DNA from: Sweltsa coloradensis
Lineage: Eukaryota; Arthropoda; Insecta; Plecoptera; Chloroperlidae
Direction: 5' to 3'
NCBI GenBank assembly: GCA_024449915.1
Contig: JAMZAV010000053.1
Location: forward strand, 703,999-767,998
Length of the DNA: 64,000 nucleotides
Made by a program: the position numbers and the translations under genes. The notes beneath the pieces are model-generated. The model made no database searches and was not told the DNA's origin. It saw only the letters and a program-made list of their open reading frames with translations. Below, in pieces: positions 24,901 through 39,900 of this stretch (within the stretch, counting starts at the first letter, position 1; each line of letters opens with the position of its first letter).

Positions 24901-27900
24901 AGGCCTAATTTACTATTTCCCAACACCTAGGCGTCACCTGGACATACCAACATCACTATCATCAAGAATAATATCACGAGTCATGCAAATACGAGTTTTA
25001 AACTATGTTTGTAGTAATTTAATTATAAGATAGATACCTACTTAAATTATGAGTGTTACACTTGCATCACAAAAGACCACTGCATCGATGTGCATGCATG
25101 CGTGTGTGTGTGTGTGTGGATGTGAGAAATGTGCCAAGATAGAAACTGGTTCTAAGAATTATTTGCAATAACGTAATGTAGGCTAGACATAGATTGTACA
25201 GAAAATACAATTAGACGTGCTTAAATTCGATCAGATTGTGTTGTAACATTCACTCTTTGGTGCCCTGTGGTCAATGCGGTTGTATTGAGATGGATGGATG
25301 GGTTTTGCAGTGGCAGTTTGGCAACAGGGGAGAGGAGAGATTCAAGCAGTGTTGCACAAATATTGACAGAACGCGCGATGTTGGTATTTTAATTTCACTA
25401 CTCAATGCAAGTACTCGTTATCCCTACTGACTTGTAATAGCATTATTATTATCTCGACATTTTAATCACTTTACCATTTCCTGAATATTATATGAAAGTT
25501 ATTAAAGTGTAGTTTTATTGCTTTGCTATGTAAATTGTCGTTCAAGAGTTCCAACGGTGAATGACGAGAGCTTTCTAGAGCCACACTTTTTTGGCAAGTA
25601 ACTTATTTTGAATTTGAAGAAGAAATCTCAGTTTCTTTATATTATATGTGGTATATATATATAATATATATATTTCCGCTAAAGTTTTTATTAACTTTAA
25701 TCGATAATCTCTTAGTTGAATTGGCATGAACGGTAGCAAAAATAGTTATACAAAAATAATTAACTATTTAAATTTTAGTGGGTTTAAGGTAAACATAGCC
25801 ATTTGGAGCCCTGTATTACAACACGATATCACGGTTATTTACATATTTATCCCTGGACTGTGTGTTACAAGGAACCTTCAATTTATAATCAACCTTTTTA
25901 CCATTGATATATTTTACTTTATGTGCCAGCCCATCTAAATACGTGGCCAATTATTTTTATTTATATATTTTTTCATACATATGTAATAATTACAACACAT
26001 CAAATTGTACAAAAAATAATATTACATACAAAAATAAATCTAAGAAGTATATAATCAAAAAACCCACAAAGCCAGAACATGGCTTAACATGTGGGGTATA
26101 TATTTAAAATACTAATATAAGAAATCTAAATTTTGTTTGCTAATACTTTTTTTGGAGATCGTGCTTGGTCCTTAAAGAATTAACGGAAACGGGTTCGAAT
26201 TCCACAACAGGCATGAAAATTTTGTGATCACCTATTATCCTCAAGATCAATTCCTTGTCTCAAATACACCAACTTCATTAGCTGTAGAGGAACAAAAATA
26301 ATACCAATTATACAACTAAAAAAATAGTTTCAAAGTCACACTTACTGTCACTTGTTAGAAATGACTTCTAAAAATATAAGTTTAAACAAATTAGTGGCTA
26401 TTATTGGAAGCCCACATTGGAGGCCAACCCTTTCACTAACTGTTACTTTTTTTCTAGACATGTCTATTTACACAATTATAAACTAACTTACAAAGATTTA
26501 ATGAAAATAATGGTATCTGCTTTTCAACTGAGACACCATTTTACAAAACAGCCACAGTCAAAATTCACAAATTAAAAAATATCAGTATCAAAGATTCTTT
26601 ATTTCACAGGAGAATAATATATCCTTTAATTTTTTCCTTATTTTGCTTTTTTGACGATCCACAAAAAATCTATAATTATCTTTTATATATGTTAATTATG
26701 TTATACAAAAAAGGAATGTTCAGATTTTCTTGCCATTATTCTTCAGATTATGACAAATGTTATAGAAAAAAACGAGCCATCATCAGCATGCAGAGTTGAA
26801 ACCAAAAAATATATTCTAAGTGATGAAATTACCGATGGTACTATGTCTTATCGATTTTATGAACATTGTAATGATTTGGTATAAGGTTGATTTTGTATAA
26901 ACAACGCCTTAATTTCCTTGTATACATTAATTACGTTATACAATTACATCTTTAATAACGAGAGAAAATTGAATAAGGAAAATACTTAACTTCGTTTTGG
27001 TCTACGAAACATTTCTAGGGAAAGGCCCAAGTCTGTGTACTTGTCTGCGTAATAACTGCATCAAAATGCTAAACTAATCTGTATCAGAGCCAGGTTTTCG
27101 TAATCATTGCTAAGAGTAAGAGTAAATACTAAAAAAAACATCGCATACTTTCACCTATCGTGACGTCATTTCTCAAAGTCATTCAAACTGGACGAATGTG
27201 TGTGTGTGTATATGAGCGTCATCATTTAAGATAGGGCAAGGTGAAATTATCGCCCAAATTAAGGTAACTACTTAAGTGTTACGACATTTTTGTACTGAAT
27301 GAAAATTAGAAAAATAATTTCACACTTGAATGTTTTGGTTAGCAAGTTTTGACCTACTCTGATTATGCTGTGGTCTTTGTTGAAGGGTTATTTGCCCAAA
27401 GGGGTTAATTCAGCCATTCTACTTGATAATAGTGATGTAAGAATAATACACTAGGCAGAACAAGTTACCTTACTTATTATGGGCACAACATGTTACATAA
27501 TCATGTTCTCGTGATTGTAATTAATTTGCAAGTTTTAAAGTACATATATATTGTTAACAAATGTTAAAAACTTAGTAATTTGTTTAAATTCTAATGACAA
27601 ACTCATACCTTGAGTACGTTACCGACCAAACACGTTAGAATGTTAATAATACTAGGAAGCTTCGCAAACGCTTTTTCAGGTGCGTTGTTGGATGAGCGTA
27701 TGTTTTTTAAACGAAAAAAGCGTAAAATTGAGATTTTCACTAGAAATTATTTTTCGATTGCGCTCAAATTCCACACAATTATATAAATTCATAAAATTAA
27801 GGTTCTGTAAGAATATCGATACAATCTGATAAAGCATGTAGGTGTTATAAGTCGAAGATTTGTTTCACAAAAGAAAAACCCGTAAAATTTCGATTTTCAT

Positions 27901-30900
27901 GAGAAATAATTTTTCGATTGCGCTCAAATTTCACACGAATATCTTAATTTATAAAATTAAGGTTCTGTGAAAAAGTCATTAAAATCGGATAAAGCATGTA
28001 GGTAAGTCGAAAAAAAAAAAATCGAAAAAATCGTAAAATTGCGATTTTCAAGAAAAATAATTTTCCGATTGCGCTAAAAACCGTGGCAGTTCTAAGTTCA
28101 GAGATTTCTAAGGCCTCCAGAAAATTTCATCGCAATTGGAGTATCGGTTTAGCCGGAATCATGTTAACAAACACACAAAAATACAGAAAGAAGAAAAAAA
28201 AACATTCCGGATTTTTTTCTCCAGTGTAGTGAAATGGAATCTTCGCTTCGCTCATCCAAATTATTATCAATCACAATTTACTACAGAAATTTCCTATGCA
28301 AAAAGTTGGTGGTAAAATTATTAACCGTCACCAGTAATTAATATAAAGTTATACATTTTCGCTATAACTCCGAAATTAGCCGATACTTTTATTTTGATAT
28401 CATGACGTGTATAAAATTGTATACATATTGGTTAACAAATGTTCGCAAAATTGTGAACGATTACAAATTTTCGCATAAAGTAAATACAACTTCTCAACAC
28501 GTATATCTGTTTCTAATTACTTCCATATAATTATCTAATTATTTATTTACGAACAAGTATTTTTGTATTCTCAATAAAGAGCGGTATAATATAGAGTGAA
28601 TGTTATGAATGCACAACACGCAATGAACGAAGGATCATTTCAAGGTTGCTGCAGTCCTTAGAATGGTGGATGTTGGTTCAGTTCCCTAAACAGCCCTTGG
28701 GTCTTACAACAGTCCTCTAACTCTATACCTCACTTGAAGATGGGCAAGTTGTCCCAGAATAGGTTTCCTACAAAAATATTTTGATTAGCCATAATTCGTA
28801 ATGGAAATTATTCGATTTATCGTTTGGAAACAATAAATTCTTATTTAGAGTACCCACTAAGTCACATCACTGATTTTCAACGGAATACTTTAATTTAAAG
28901 CAAACCGAGCCAACCTTACCGGTACCTACGCCATCTACGAGTAAAACAATGACCAACCATAGACCAGTATTTGAAATAGGAAACACCGACAAAACAAGAT
29001 GGACACGATTCCACTCACGAACATCAATTCCAGTATCAAATTTGGAACAACCTTAGAAAGTATTACGTGCCTCATTGCTAGGACGGCTCCAAAGTCACCA
29101 CTTATTCCCAAGCCAATAATTGATCTACTTGTGGAAATCAGAAGCCACAAATCTCCTGCTTGAAGGATTCGAACCTAGGGCCTTCTGCATTGGATGATAA
29201 CTAGGAAAACGCTAAAATCCCGTCGCGTTGTTGAGCGAGCACCGGTACGTGCAACACGACCCGAGTACGACATTCCCATAATGTTACATACCAATAAGTC
29301 TTTAAGGTCTTGACCGATTTAGCTGAAAATTTGTAAAATAGGAGAGAATGTTGTACTTATTGACCCTGCAAAATTTCATAACGATCGAACATTTTATTTT
29401 TTAAATTTTTTTATTTAATTTTTTTTTTTTTTGCCAACGTTGGATTTTGTTCAAAAACTATACAGCAACCCGCATAGGTGGTATGTACATGTGTGCAAAA
29501 TTTCAGGTCGATCAGAGAAACGGTGCGACCTGTACCGAAGCAGTAACAGAAACAAAAAAACAAAAACAGACATTCGAGCCATAAGAGTCAAGTGGAGACG
29601 CTCGCTACGCTCGCTTAATTATCAGGAAAAGACCAATCGGGTCCTATTCAATCCAACTAAATGTCGTCTTCCCGTTGCAGTTACGTGGTGCCCTAGAGTA
29701 AAAGTGGTGTGTGCAGTTACTAGGGGCACGTGGATTAAGGTGCAGTGTTCAGCGAGACTCACGCACAGCATGGTTTATTCATGAAACTACGTCCGATGGT
29801 AATTCCGTATCGAATCCAAGTGAGCGCATTGTTCTCCGGAGATAATCGAGGAGAAAGTGCCCACCAATGTCATCTTTCACTTAATTATTGACTATTACAG
29901 TGAGCAGCACGATTTCGACTTGCATTGGATAGACTTGAAAGGGGGTGTCACCCAGACAAGTATTTCGATACTTAATGATGGACTTTTAAACTTACATTTC
30001 ACTTCACTTCCATCAACTGACATCTTTGCATTACAGGACGTTCACATATCATATCTTATCATTTCATAATGTACCCAAATATTTTTGTACCCTCTCAGTC
30101 ACGATTTAAATTTGTCTTATTAGGTCATTTTCAGCAAACAAATGATTTTTCTAATTTTTTTCTGAGATTTTTTGTATTTTTCAATTTTTTTAAGCATGAT
30201 GTTTAAGGTATTTGGGACAAATTTTAGATTTTAAACTGAAGCTACAGTTTTTATTAAAATTAAAATTTTATGTGTATTTCTAAAAGAAGATTTTAATTTA
30301 AATTTTGGTTTATTTTAGATTTTGTTTATCTCAAGAAACAGTAATATTACAATGATATTACATTTCCGGGACAATTTTTTTTCTTCACATTTTTAGCAAT
30401 TTTTGCGTATGTGTAATTTCAATCTTCTCTCATAAAGGTACAATTCATCTTATTGAAATGGTGATTTTTTAAAGTTTTGTTTCAAATTCACCCCAATTTT
30501 TTATTAATGTGGATAAACTAAAAAACTTATCACTTACCCGGATTTAAATTAATTATCTCATGTCCCTTATCATGGACGCCATGACTGAAAGAGTTAAAGG
30601 AACGTTATTTTGCCGTAAACAATACATATTTGTCTACGTATGTGATATATAATAGGAATGCAAAACATAAATCCCAAAATCGATTCCTCTTGGAATAAAA
30701 TCAATATCGTTGGTATTCGAGACTCGATTCGAACTTCGATCCCAAATGGAGCCCGCTTTTATGTTATGTCATAATACTTTGAAAAAACATAATTATAATA
30801 CATGTTTTGTATAATATTCGGGAGCGAAGCTTTCCAATATTGATCTCTTTTCTGTCCATCCGTCCATCCGTCCGTCCGTCCACCGTCCGTGCTTGTGCCA

Positions 30901-33900
30901 CTTCTCAAACCGAACATGACATCAGATTTGCATGATTTTTTTTTGCCATTTCCCCTCAATAAAAATGATACAGAATGTTTCGGTGACCATGGGGGTCAGG
31001 GGGCGTATCTATCTTCACCGAAATCTTACACATAAATACCCGGCACCTCCACCAATAACAATATTTGAACAATGGAAAGGAACGTATTATTATATAATGT
31101 TTGTATTGCTCGACGATTCCTTGCTTATGTAGCTTCGCTCCCTCTTTTCAGTACACCCGTACCCGTGATTTTACGTTATTTCTGACAGACGTTGGTATTG
31201 CGGTCAAGCTACATGCATGACTAACTCGCCACGCATATTGTTATACCTCTCGCTCTGCGACAAAGATGCTGAGCTATGGAGCAAAATAGAAAACAAATCA
31301 GTTATATCGATCGTTTCTTAAAGAAGATGGCTATATGCATCACTCGCTCAAGCTAAAGTATTACAATTAATAGAACACACTTTAACATCACAATTTCTAA
31401 TTTATGCGGTATTTTTTCTATTGCAAACACCATTATTATTTCGTATTAAGTAACTTCCTCATATGAATCACATAGCTTAGGTTTCTCCTGGACTAATCTG
31501 GAACGATTAACTCTGGGCTTAGACGCTTGGTGTTGGCTAGTGGGCGGTATTTGAGTCTAGTGGAACCGCCATGTTATGTTCGTCAGCTACTCATTTGACA
31601 GTCTGCCGACTGCAAGCAGCCACATACGAAACGACACAATGCATGTGACAATCGAATGCGTTGGGAATGCTATGCAATTTTTGGTGAAATAAATTTCTCC
31701 TTATCTCCATATTGCGTGTGATGTTCCTGTTGTGTTTTGACTAGTCGTCACAGTTTGTAGGTTGGCGGATGAGAATTAGATCATCACCAACCGACCATGT
31801 GTTGGGATTACGTGAGTGTGGTGCGCTTTAAAGCGACAAGATTTGTTTTAAAGTTTATCTTTATTTCACACCTTTTCGGATGAGTGTAAAGCGGAAATGT
31901 GTCTCATTGTTATTTATATATGTTTAGGTACGTCTGTACCCTCTCTACCGGACAAACGGCTCCTCCGCTAGTAATGAAATCTTAATGGGACATTCAAAAT
32001 ATCTCAAGTTCGCCCCGTTACGATTTTGGGTACAATCGAAGATATATTTCTTATGAAAATTGTACTTTAACGAAGTTCTAATTTTCGTACGATTTTTTTT
32101 GTGTTCTTCGCTTTTACAGGGTTAACGGTTATTTCGATTTTAATTACAAACTTAAATGACCCTTTCGAAAGTTAATTTTTACTGTATTTATTTGTTTATT
32201 TATTTAACGTCTATCCTAATCAATTATAAAACTGATTTACAAAAGAGAACAACTAAATAATATTAATTACACTATATAAAACTTGGACAAATCATAATAA
32301 CGAATGAAGATCGTAGGAACGGTTGCAGGGAGATAGACCAAATACGTTCATCCATCAACGTGACTATAAAGTATGTTCGCGAAGCTCCAATAATGTAATA
32401 AAGCAAAACTTATTGGTTTTATAAGCAATGGAAGAAATAACTTTTTACGTGTTATTTTTTATTTATTTTATTTATTTAACGTCTAACCTATTAAGTTAAA
32501 AACTGATTTACAAAGGATGACAAGTAAATAAATTTAATTACATTACATAAGCGCAGACACAGCAATGAACAGAGTTAAGTATAGTTTTAAATAGTAAGAT
32601 AACAACAAGGAAAGAAAAAAAAGAAACGAAAACGAAGAAAAGAAAGAAAAAAAGAAAAAAAAGAAAGAAAAGCAGTTAGTAGCAATCTGAGCGCTCTCGA
32701 TCAGGCTGTTTCTACTAGTCCGCGTGAAAGATTTTCAAAATTCAAATGTTTAGCTGGCGGGGGAGGGGGACCAAAAGAAATTTTATTCTTTAAGGGCTAA
32801 AAACCCAAAAATTATTTTTTACACGTGTTCTATAGCACAATATACACTAAATGACCGTTAAAAATTATATACTTAACTTGATTTAACACAATTAATTAAT
32901 TTTGAATCAAAATGTAAATTTTTTTAGCAAAATTTCCATAAATATTTAACTTCCTTTTATGTCACACTTAGATACTACGAGACAATCTGAAAGATTCACC
33001 TTGGCTAAACTGGTGTTGGCTTGGACGATTGAAATTACTGAAACGCCAAAATATCATTCAGCAATCATACATGCATGCAACAGCCAATACGAAACGACAC
33101 AAGCAGTGACAATCGAATGCGTTAGAAGCCATAATTTAGGTGAAATTAATTAGCATCTCCATTGCGTGTGATATCCGCATAGTTTTCTAGTCGTCAAATT
33201 TGTAGTTGGCGATGAGAATAATAATCACCACGACCATGCGTTATTACGTAGTGTGGTGCGCATTTTTAAGCGACAAGATTGTTAAAGTTTATCTTTATAA
33301 ACTTTTCGATGATGTAAGCGGAAATGTTCTATTTGATTATTTATGGTTGCTCAACATGTACCTTCTTATGGACAAAGTTCTCGCTTAATGAACTTAATGA
33401 ATTCAAATATCTCAAGTTTGCCCCGTTACATGTACACAAAGATATTTTTATGAAAATTGTACTTTACAGAAGTTAATTTTCGTACGTTTTTTTGTGTTTA
33501 ACGCTTTCAGGTTAACGGTTATTTACGATTTAACTACAAATAGACCCTTCAATTAATTTTAATTATTATTTGTTTTTTATGTAACGTACTATCAATCAAT
33601 TATAAACATGATTTAAGAGAACAACTTATATTATACACTTATATAAAGACAACATAATACATGAAAATCGTGGAATGCGGTGCAGGAAGACCCAAAAGTC
33701 ATCCTCAAGTGACTTAAAGTTGTTCGCAAGTTCCAATAATGTATAAGCAAATTATTATATTTATAAGAGAAAATACTTTTTACGGTTATTTTGATTATTT
33801 ATTTATGTCACGCTAACCTTAAGTAAAAAACTGATTACAAAGGATAGACAAACTAAATTAATTACAACATAAGCGCAGTCAAGCAATGACAGAGTTAAGT

Positions 33901-36900
33901 ATAGTTTAAATAGTAGATAACAACTAGGAAAGAAAAAAGTACCCAAACTGTAGAAGACAGAAAGAAAAATGAAAGTGAACAGCAGTTGATCTGAGCGCTC
34001 CGATCTGCTAGTTTACTAGTGCATGACCAGTTTTCAAAATTCAAATGTTAGCTGCGGGAGGTGATAAAATTATTTATTCTTAAATGAGATTATAAAAAAT
34101 TACAAGAGTAGAAAGTGAGTATATAGCTTGTGTGATGGTTTTATATGGTACACTGACCAGTAATAAGTATATTATTGATTAATTATATAATTTTAAGGTA
34201 TACGTAAACAAAGGTACCAAATTGAATGAGTTACTTAGATTTTGGAAACCTTGAAATGTTATGAACAGCCTTAGGCGCTGTAATTTTAATCTCTGACTCA
34301 GTTGCTCTCACATTAATAAACTGCGATACAAATATGTTCAATTCGTATGATGCATTTATGCAGGGAAAAAATTAAAATTAAAAACCCGGTTTTAACGACT
34401 TTAATGGAAAGATCAGTGTATGCTGATTTTTTTTAAGCTATTCCACTGGTGGCCGTAGAGTGATGTTACGTTGAGGCACCATGTGCTCTAGTTCAACATC
34501 CTCCTACAGTTCAGTGCAATGCTCTCGTTTTATGCAACACGTTCTCAAGCTGTTTTAATTATTTTATTACTTTACAACATATAAAGGGCAAACGCAATTA
34601 GGGAAAGTGTGCTTATCGATTGTTGCAATTTTTATTACTAAACTGCGCGAAAGTATAACGTATGGTAATTTAAGTCTAAGAATGACGTAAACAAAATACC
34701 GAAATTAAATAATTAGACTAGGCTATTCTTGTGTGTATGACTTGAGGTTTTTACAAGTAGATTCTCAAACCCTTTCACTATAACTGGCGGGTAAAAGTAT
34801 AGTCTACCGCCAAACAAATGCATGTTTAACCGACAAAAAATTGACCACGCCCTTTTTGGTGGTTTACTTGGTCTTTTTGCATTGGAAAGTCCGAATGATA
34901 GTCATGTAGTGGCTAGGTAGAGGCTTGACGTGTTGGTGGAAATTTCAGTGACCCAGATTTGTGAAGTTTGAGTTGTTTAGTCATGCACCTACTGGTATAT
35001 TGGTTTGGAGTGGGACCAACCGGTTCTGGGTTCGAATCCTGTGTGGCTGGAAAGTTGTCTGTATGCTGCGCTTAGTGGGACAAGTTATGTACATCGTATG
35101 GCGTGTGTCATAACCGGAGGCTGGGTATTACCTCAGTGTTCAGGCTAGACTTCACAGAAGTATAAGACAAGATTTAAGATGAACTTGCGCAAACACCTTT
35201 TTTAAAGTTTGTGTGCATTTTAAAATCGTGTCGTCGCTAAATCTAACGAACCCATTTTGACCTATTATTTTAACCCAACGAGTGTAATACTTTAGGATAT
35301 TGTTCAAGAAAGATATGCTTAAGTCTCTATAAGACAACAATTCCAAATTTAAAATAGAAAAATCCAACAAAGCTTGGTAATTTTTATTTAGTTCAACTTT
35401 TATTTCAAATTATGTATTCTAATTATTTTCCAAACTTTTTTCAATCTCTTTTATGGCACATTTACAGCCAGCATTAAAAAAAAATGTAAATAGGTGGTAA
35501 AATGTCTTATACCCTTTCGAACACGGCGTATGTGTTGGCTCGAGCGTTAAGCGCGCGACTCTGATTCGGGAGGTCTCGGGTTATAATCCCGTCGAGAACG
35601 GCAATCCTGACTGAAGGCTTTTTCCGATTTATTCCTCAGTCAAATGCAAGGGATTGAGTACTTTTAAGGCTTTTCGACCGCGTTTTTCTATTTTCCAAAA
35701 TATGCTACCATGTCAAAACATAGTGAGTTGCTTTGAAACCTGGCTATTTTAGAAAATCATAACTATTTTTTCAAATTTTTCTGATCCTGTACACGCCCAA
35801 TATCGCCATGCCACCTCAAAATAATTTCAAACTTCAATTCGCCAAGGCACACCATTCAACGTAGGGTAATGTGTTTTTGTGACATTAGTTTTCAACTGGT
35901 TTTCGATATGCTGACTGAGAGGAAAAAGATTTTTTTAAACAATTGTCTTTCTTGCGAATTTTTTCGTTTGGCGGTTGACAATCGCACGCAGAAAGACCAT
36001 TGTAAAAAAAATATTTTTTTCTCTTAGTCAGCCTATAGAGAACCAGTTGAAATTTAATGTCACAAAAACACAACACCCTACGTTGAATGGTGTGCCTTGG
36101 CGAATGGAAGTTTTAAATTATTTTGAGGTGGCGATATTGGCCGTGTACTGGATCAGAAAAATTTGCAAATAAAAGTTTTGAACTTCTAAATCAGCCAGGT
36201 TTCAAAGCCATTCACTATATTTTGACTTGGTAGCCTATTTTGGAAAATAGAAAAACGCGGTTGAATAGCCTTAAACAGCCCTAGGGCATTTTTTTCAACT
36301 ACCCTAAAGGCTAAAGAGGGCACTGTGAGCTACAATGGCCATGTTGCTTGGCGAGAAGAATACAATAAAAAATAATAATTTAAAAAAAGCGTATGACTAT
36401 CTTCACAAATTAAGCATTAAGAAACACCTTGGAAAGAACTTGGGATAGGATTTCCGGTATCCAGACTGTAAAAGATGAGATGCCCTTGCGAATAAGAGTA
36501 CGTATTTTAGCAGTGAGCCACTTCTATCGAGATGTGATCGCGTTCTTGTCCGACATGAATATCTATTCCTCCAACTACACGCGTAATTTATGCGTAGCGC
36601 GTATCTCAACATTACAGCAAAACCACATGGCTACATAACATTCACCTAAAACGTTCGTCCTTGAATTAAAAAAAAATCATCTCCGACTTAACATTCCTTA
36701 CGTTGACAACAGCTTGACATACTTATTAGTGTGGACGCACGTGTTACAAGAGATAGATTTATTTGTTGAATGACTATCCTTTTAAGATGTGATTCTATGA
36801 AAAATAAAATACAGTTTGGCGTTATGAATATTAATGATCTCTTGCAAGAGAACAAGAATATTGTAATTTTTAATTAAATTGTTATTAAAGTTACTGTCCA

Positions 36901-39900
36901 CTTAATCACTCAGCTGATGCTAATGTTCATACTCATTTAGATACCACAAATAAGTATTTATTGCACTCGCCGCTATGACCGTTTCATGATTAAAGGACAT
37001 AAAACTAAAAGATGGATAAGCTGATGGTTCAGAGGCAAAGTGGACGAACCCACACATTCCCTTCCTGTAGATAATTTGAGTTCAAGCTAAAGCAATTCAC
37101 ATAATATAGCTCAAACTGTGTTTTAGAATGTAACCTATTGCTTTTATTACATATGAACTTAAAATATCACATTTTGAAAATTTAAATTTAAAAAAAGGAT
37201 CATTACTTTAGTCTATAACACCTTATCAAAGTAATCGGTCAATTTTGCCGCTAAAACAATTTCATGTTCATGTAATCTGGATTAATTTATGTGGGTTGGT
37301 CCAAAAAGCTGATAATATTTTCCAATTTAAAATTTATATTTGAATTTGGGTAATACAGAAATGCACTTAAGTCTCCGATTTTTGTTTTTGTAGGTTATAT
37401 CTCTGAAATATATTAGGTTGTTGTTGTTTATGTAACGTATTGTTTATTAGCAATATACAATAATATATTATTGATATTAGTTTTTTGTTGAATAGAATTA
37501 CAGAATAATGAATCAAAGGTGTGAAAACGAGCAGTAACACACAACAATTAAAACCCAATTATTTTATATGAAAAAGTAATAATTTTTCAATAAAATGCCA
37601 GATTGCTGCCACAGCAAATTAAGGTCTTTCATCCAACCCCCCCAAAAAAAAGACAAAAAAAAACGAAAATGTGGGTTGCTCCACTTTGATTCTGAACCCC
37701 TAATTTTACTTTAGCAATCAATAGAACACACTTTTAAAACAAGCACATGTACGGCAGCACTCAAAATAGCAGAGATCGAAGTTCCACAATCAACAAATTG
37801 ACCAAGAAGAACCCATAAATAAAACCTTATCCACCTTATTTCATCTAATCGTATACTTAATATACTTGTTAAACACACAAAAATGCCCCTTAAAAAGGCT
37901 AGTCCCGACCCCTACTACCCACAGGGTCATCAAAACATTCAGTATCACCCTTGTTGAAGGGTAATGTCAAGGGCAATGTCAACAACCTTGCATGTTACGT
38001 AGATTTCTATCTTGATTCGTGACACACTCACAGATAACAGGACAGAAAAGTGAAAATTACAGTTAACAAATAGTTGGGCTGTTAACCATACTAAATGCGC
38101 GAGAGACCATCCACAAAACTAAAAGCTCTTCTGATATCTGCCCACTCTGTCTAAAAAAGTAAAATAATTTGTTAAAATTGTGCTTGGATTTAACTTTGTC
38201 TGCCATGTCAGTTTATCAGTTTATTTATTTGTCTAATCTGCATAAGGAAATACATTTAAGAACAATGAAAATATTAAGTAGATACAAAAACAAATGTTAA
38301 TAGAGTTTATTATATATCATAAAATTACAATAATAATCTTAATTTTATCAATGCCATATTAATTAATTGTTATTAAAACAATTAAAATTGTATAAACATA
38401 TATAATAACACTTCCATTCTACTTGATGAGAGATATCTGCAAAGAACTCAAGGTCAATATATGATTTAAAGTTTCCTTGTTGCCGAGTGCCGGCAACTAT
38501 AGATTATACCAACTGTTTAAATTGAAATGTTATGTTTCGTCGAGTCACCCACGCTTGAGAAATAGTTTCCTAAACGTCAAATAGTAAGACTCTAGGAATA
38601 GGAATATTGTAATTATCCTTTCTTTCACGCCAATATGTAAACCTCTAAGTCGGTTGCCATATTTGTGAAGACTAACAAACGTAATTCGCAACACAACATT
38701 GATTTTTAATTTAAAATATTTATTTACACCTCATAAAAAAGTGGTGTATACATGTGTAATTACTTGGAATCTTTCAATTCTTATTAACTGACAAAATAAT
38801 TTTTACAAGAAAAATCATTTCAATTGGCAGATGGGTTTTTTTATTTTTTAATATCTTAATAATTTATGAACACATCATTTTATTCTTGCTAGGCATTGTC
38901 CAGGAACAAATTTTAATAAGTGTTGATAAAAGTCACCATTCTAAATTGATTTTAATTACCTAGGAAATTAAAATTAACAATTACCATGCATAGAATTTGT
39001 TGCTAGGATAAAACTAATTAAAGATATACAAACATCCATTAACGTAACAATAATGATGTACTCGAACTACTACAACGAAGAAACTAATAAGAAAATAAAT
39101 TACTTGAAATCGTATCCGTGACACTGTTTAATTAAGTACAGAGCTCATGTTTATGTAACTTTTATTTGAACATAAGCCAAAAGCTTAATTCGTAATTATG
39201 CAATGAACATTCTAAATTTTAATTTTAATCAATTATGCGGATATATTCAAAATTGAATATGAAGTGAATCTTTATAAATTCTATGTGTATAATCTTCTAG
39301 TAATAATGTTAATATCAACCTTGCTACCAAATATATAAATTCATTGTTTCTATATCTTCTAGTGACATGACATTGGATCTGAGATTCTACTCGTTTATAT
39401 TGTGGTTGGTATCAAAGCTTATAAAATGTTAAGTTCTCTATCTTTGTCTTTTTTTCTTCTTTTTATAACCACAAGAATAAAACGAAAGTCGTCATAAAAC
39501 AGTGATTCTTATGAAGGTATAAGAGCATTGAAAATCTAATTTGTATTCGAAGAAGATGGAGATATTTTCGATGTTGTCGTTCTGTCATTTGTTTTTTTAA
39601 GATATAATGGCATTGAAAATCTAATTTATTTTTGGGGAGGATTGAGACTAAGTTAGATTTTCCTTTGTGGTCATTCTGTGTTTCCTAATAATGTTTCTCC
39701 CCTTGTTCCAGGAAACATTGGAGTCCGTGGCGCTTGACGATACAGTCAACTACGATGGAACGACGAGGGATAAACGAACAATCGGTCCACTAAGACAAAT
39801 CTTCCCAAACTTATCACAGGTACGATGTGTGAACGAGGGCGCTTCAAGTGTGTGCGTCAGCCCGTGAGTTATAGGTGCTCTCAATCAAGTAAGCAGATGC

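Larger units (their letters stand above)
31451..34190. repeat. 1.5-kb tandem duplication, second copy indel-riddled
   Basis: Copy 1 (31451-32946) aligns collinearly with copy 2 (32947 to about 34190), for example at CGAAACGACACAA, GACAATCGAATGCGTT, ATATCTCAAGTT, GCCCCGTTAC and AACAGAGTTAAGTATAG or its shortened form. Copy 2 is about 250 bp shorter, mostly by many 1-5-base losses rather than one deletion. Each copy contains a decayed Helentron-like piece and two retroelement 3' tails (TTATTTAACGTCTA...). Confidence 0.75.
15794..39711 (+). other. Intron 1 (23.9 kb)
   Basis: Phase-0 intron, gtaagc...ttccag. It is AT-rich and carries many transposon fragments: SINEs near 18.6, 22.8, 28.7, 28.9 and 35.5 kb, Helentron-like copies at 27.65 and 29.2 kb, a 1.5-kb tandem duplication at 31.45-34.2 kb and a hairpin MITE at 35.67-36.27 kb. 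Two GC-rich islands (20.37-20.54 and 24.25-24.46 kb) are not explained by the gene model. No long ORF and no RNA gene was recognised. Stretches 16.0-18.6, 25.2-27.6 and 36.4-39.5 kb show nothing identifiable beyond AT-rich DNA. Confidence 0.75.

Noticed and set aside
29431..29784. 117-aa ORF
   Set aside because: It crosses the end of Helentron-like copy E and the neighbouring SINE remnant. No protein similarity is recognisable.
32600..32680. CRISPR-like or structured array
   Set aside because: Simple purine tract with no regular spacers. No CRISPR array occurs in this window.
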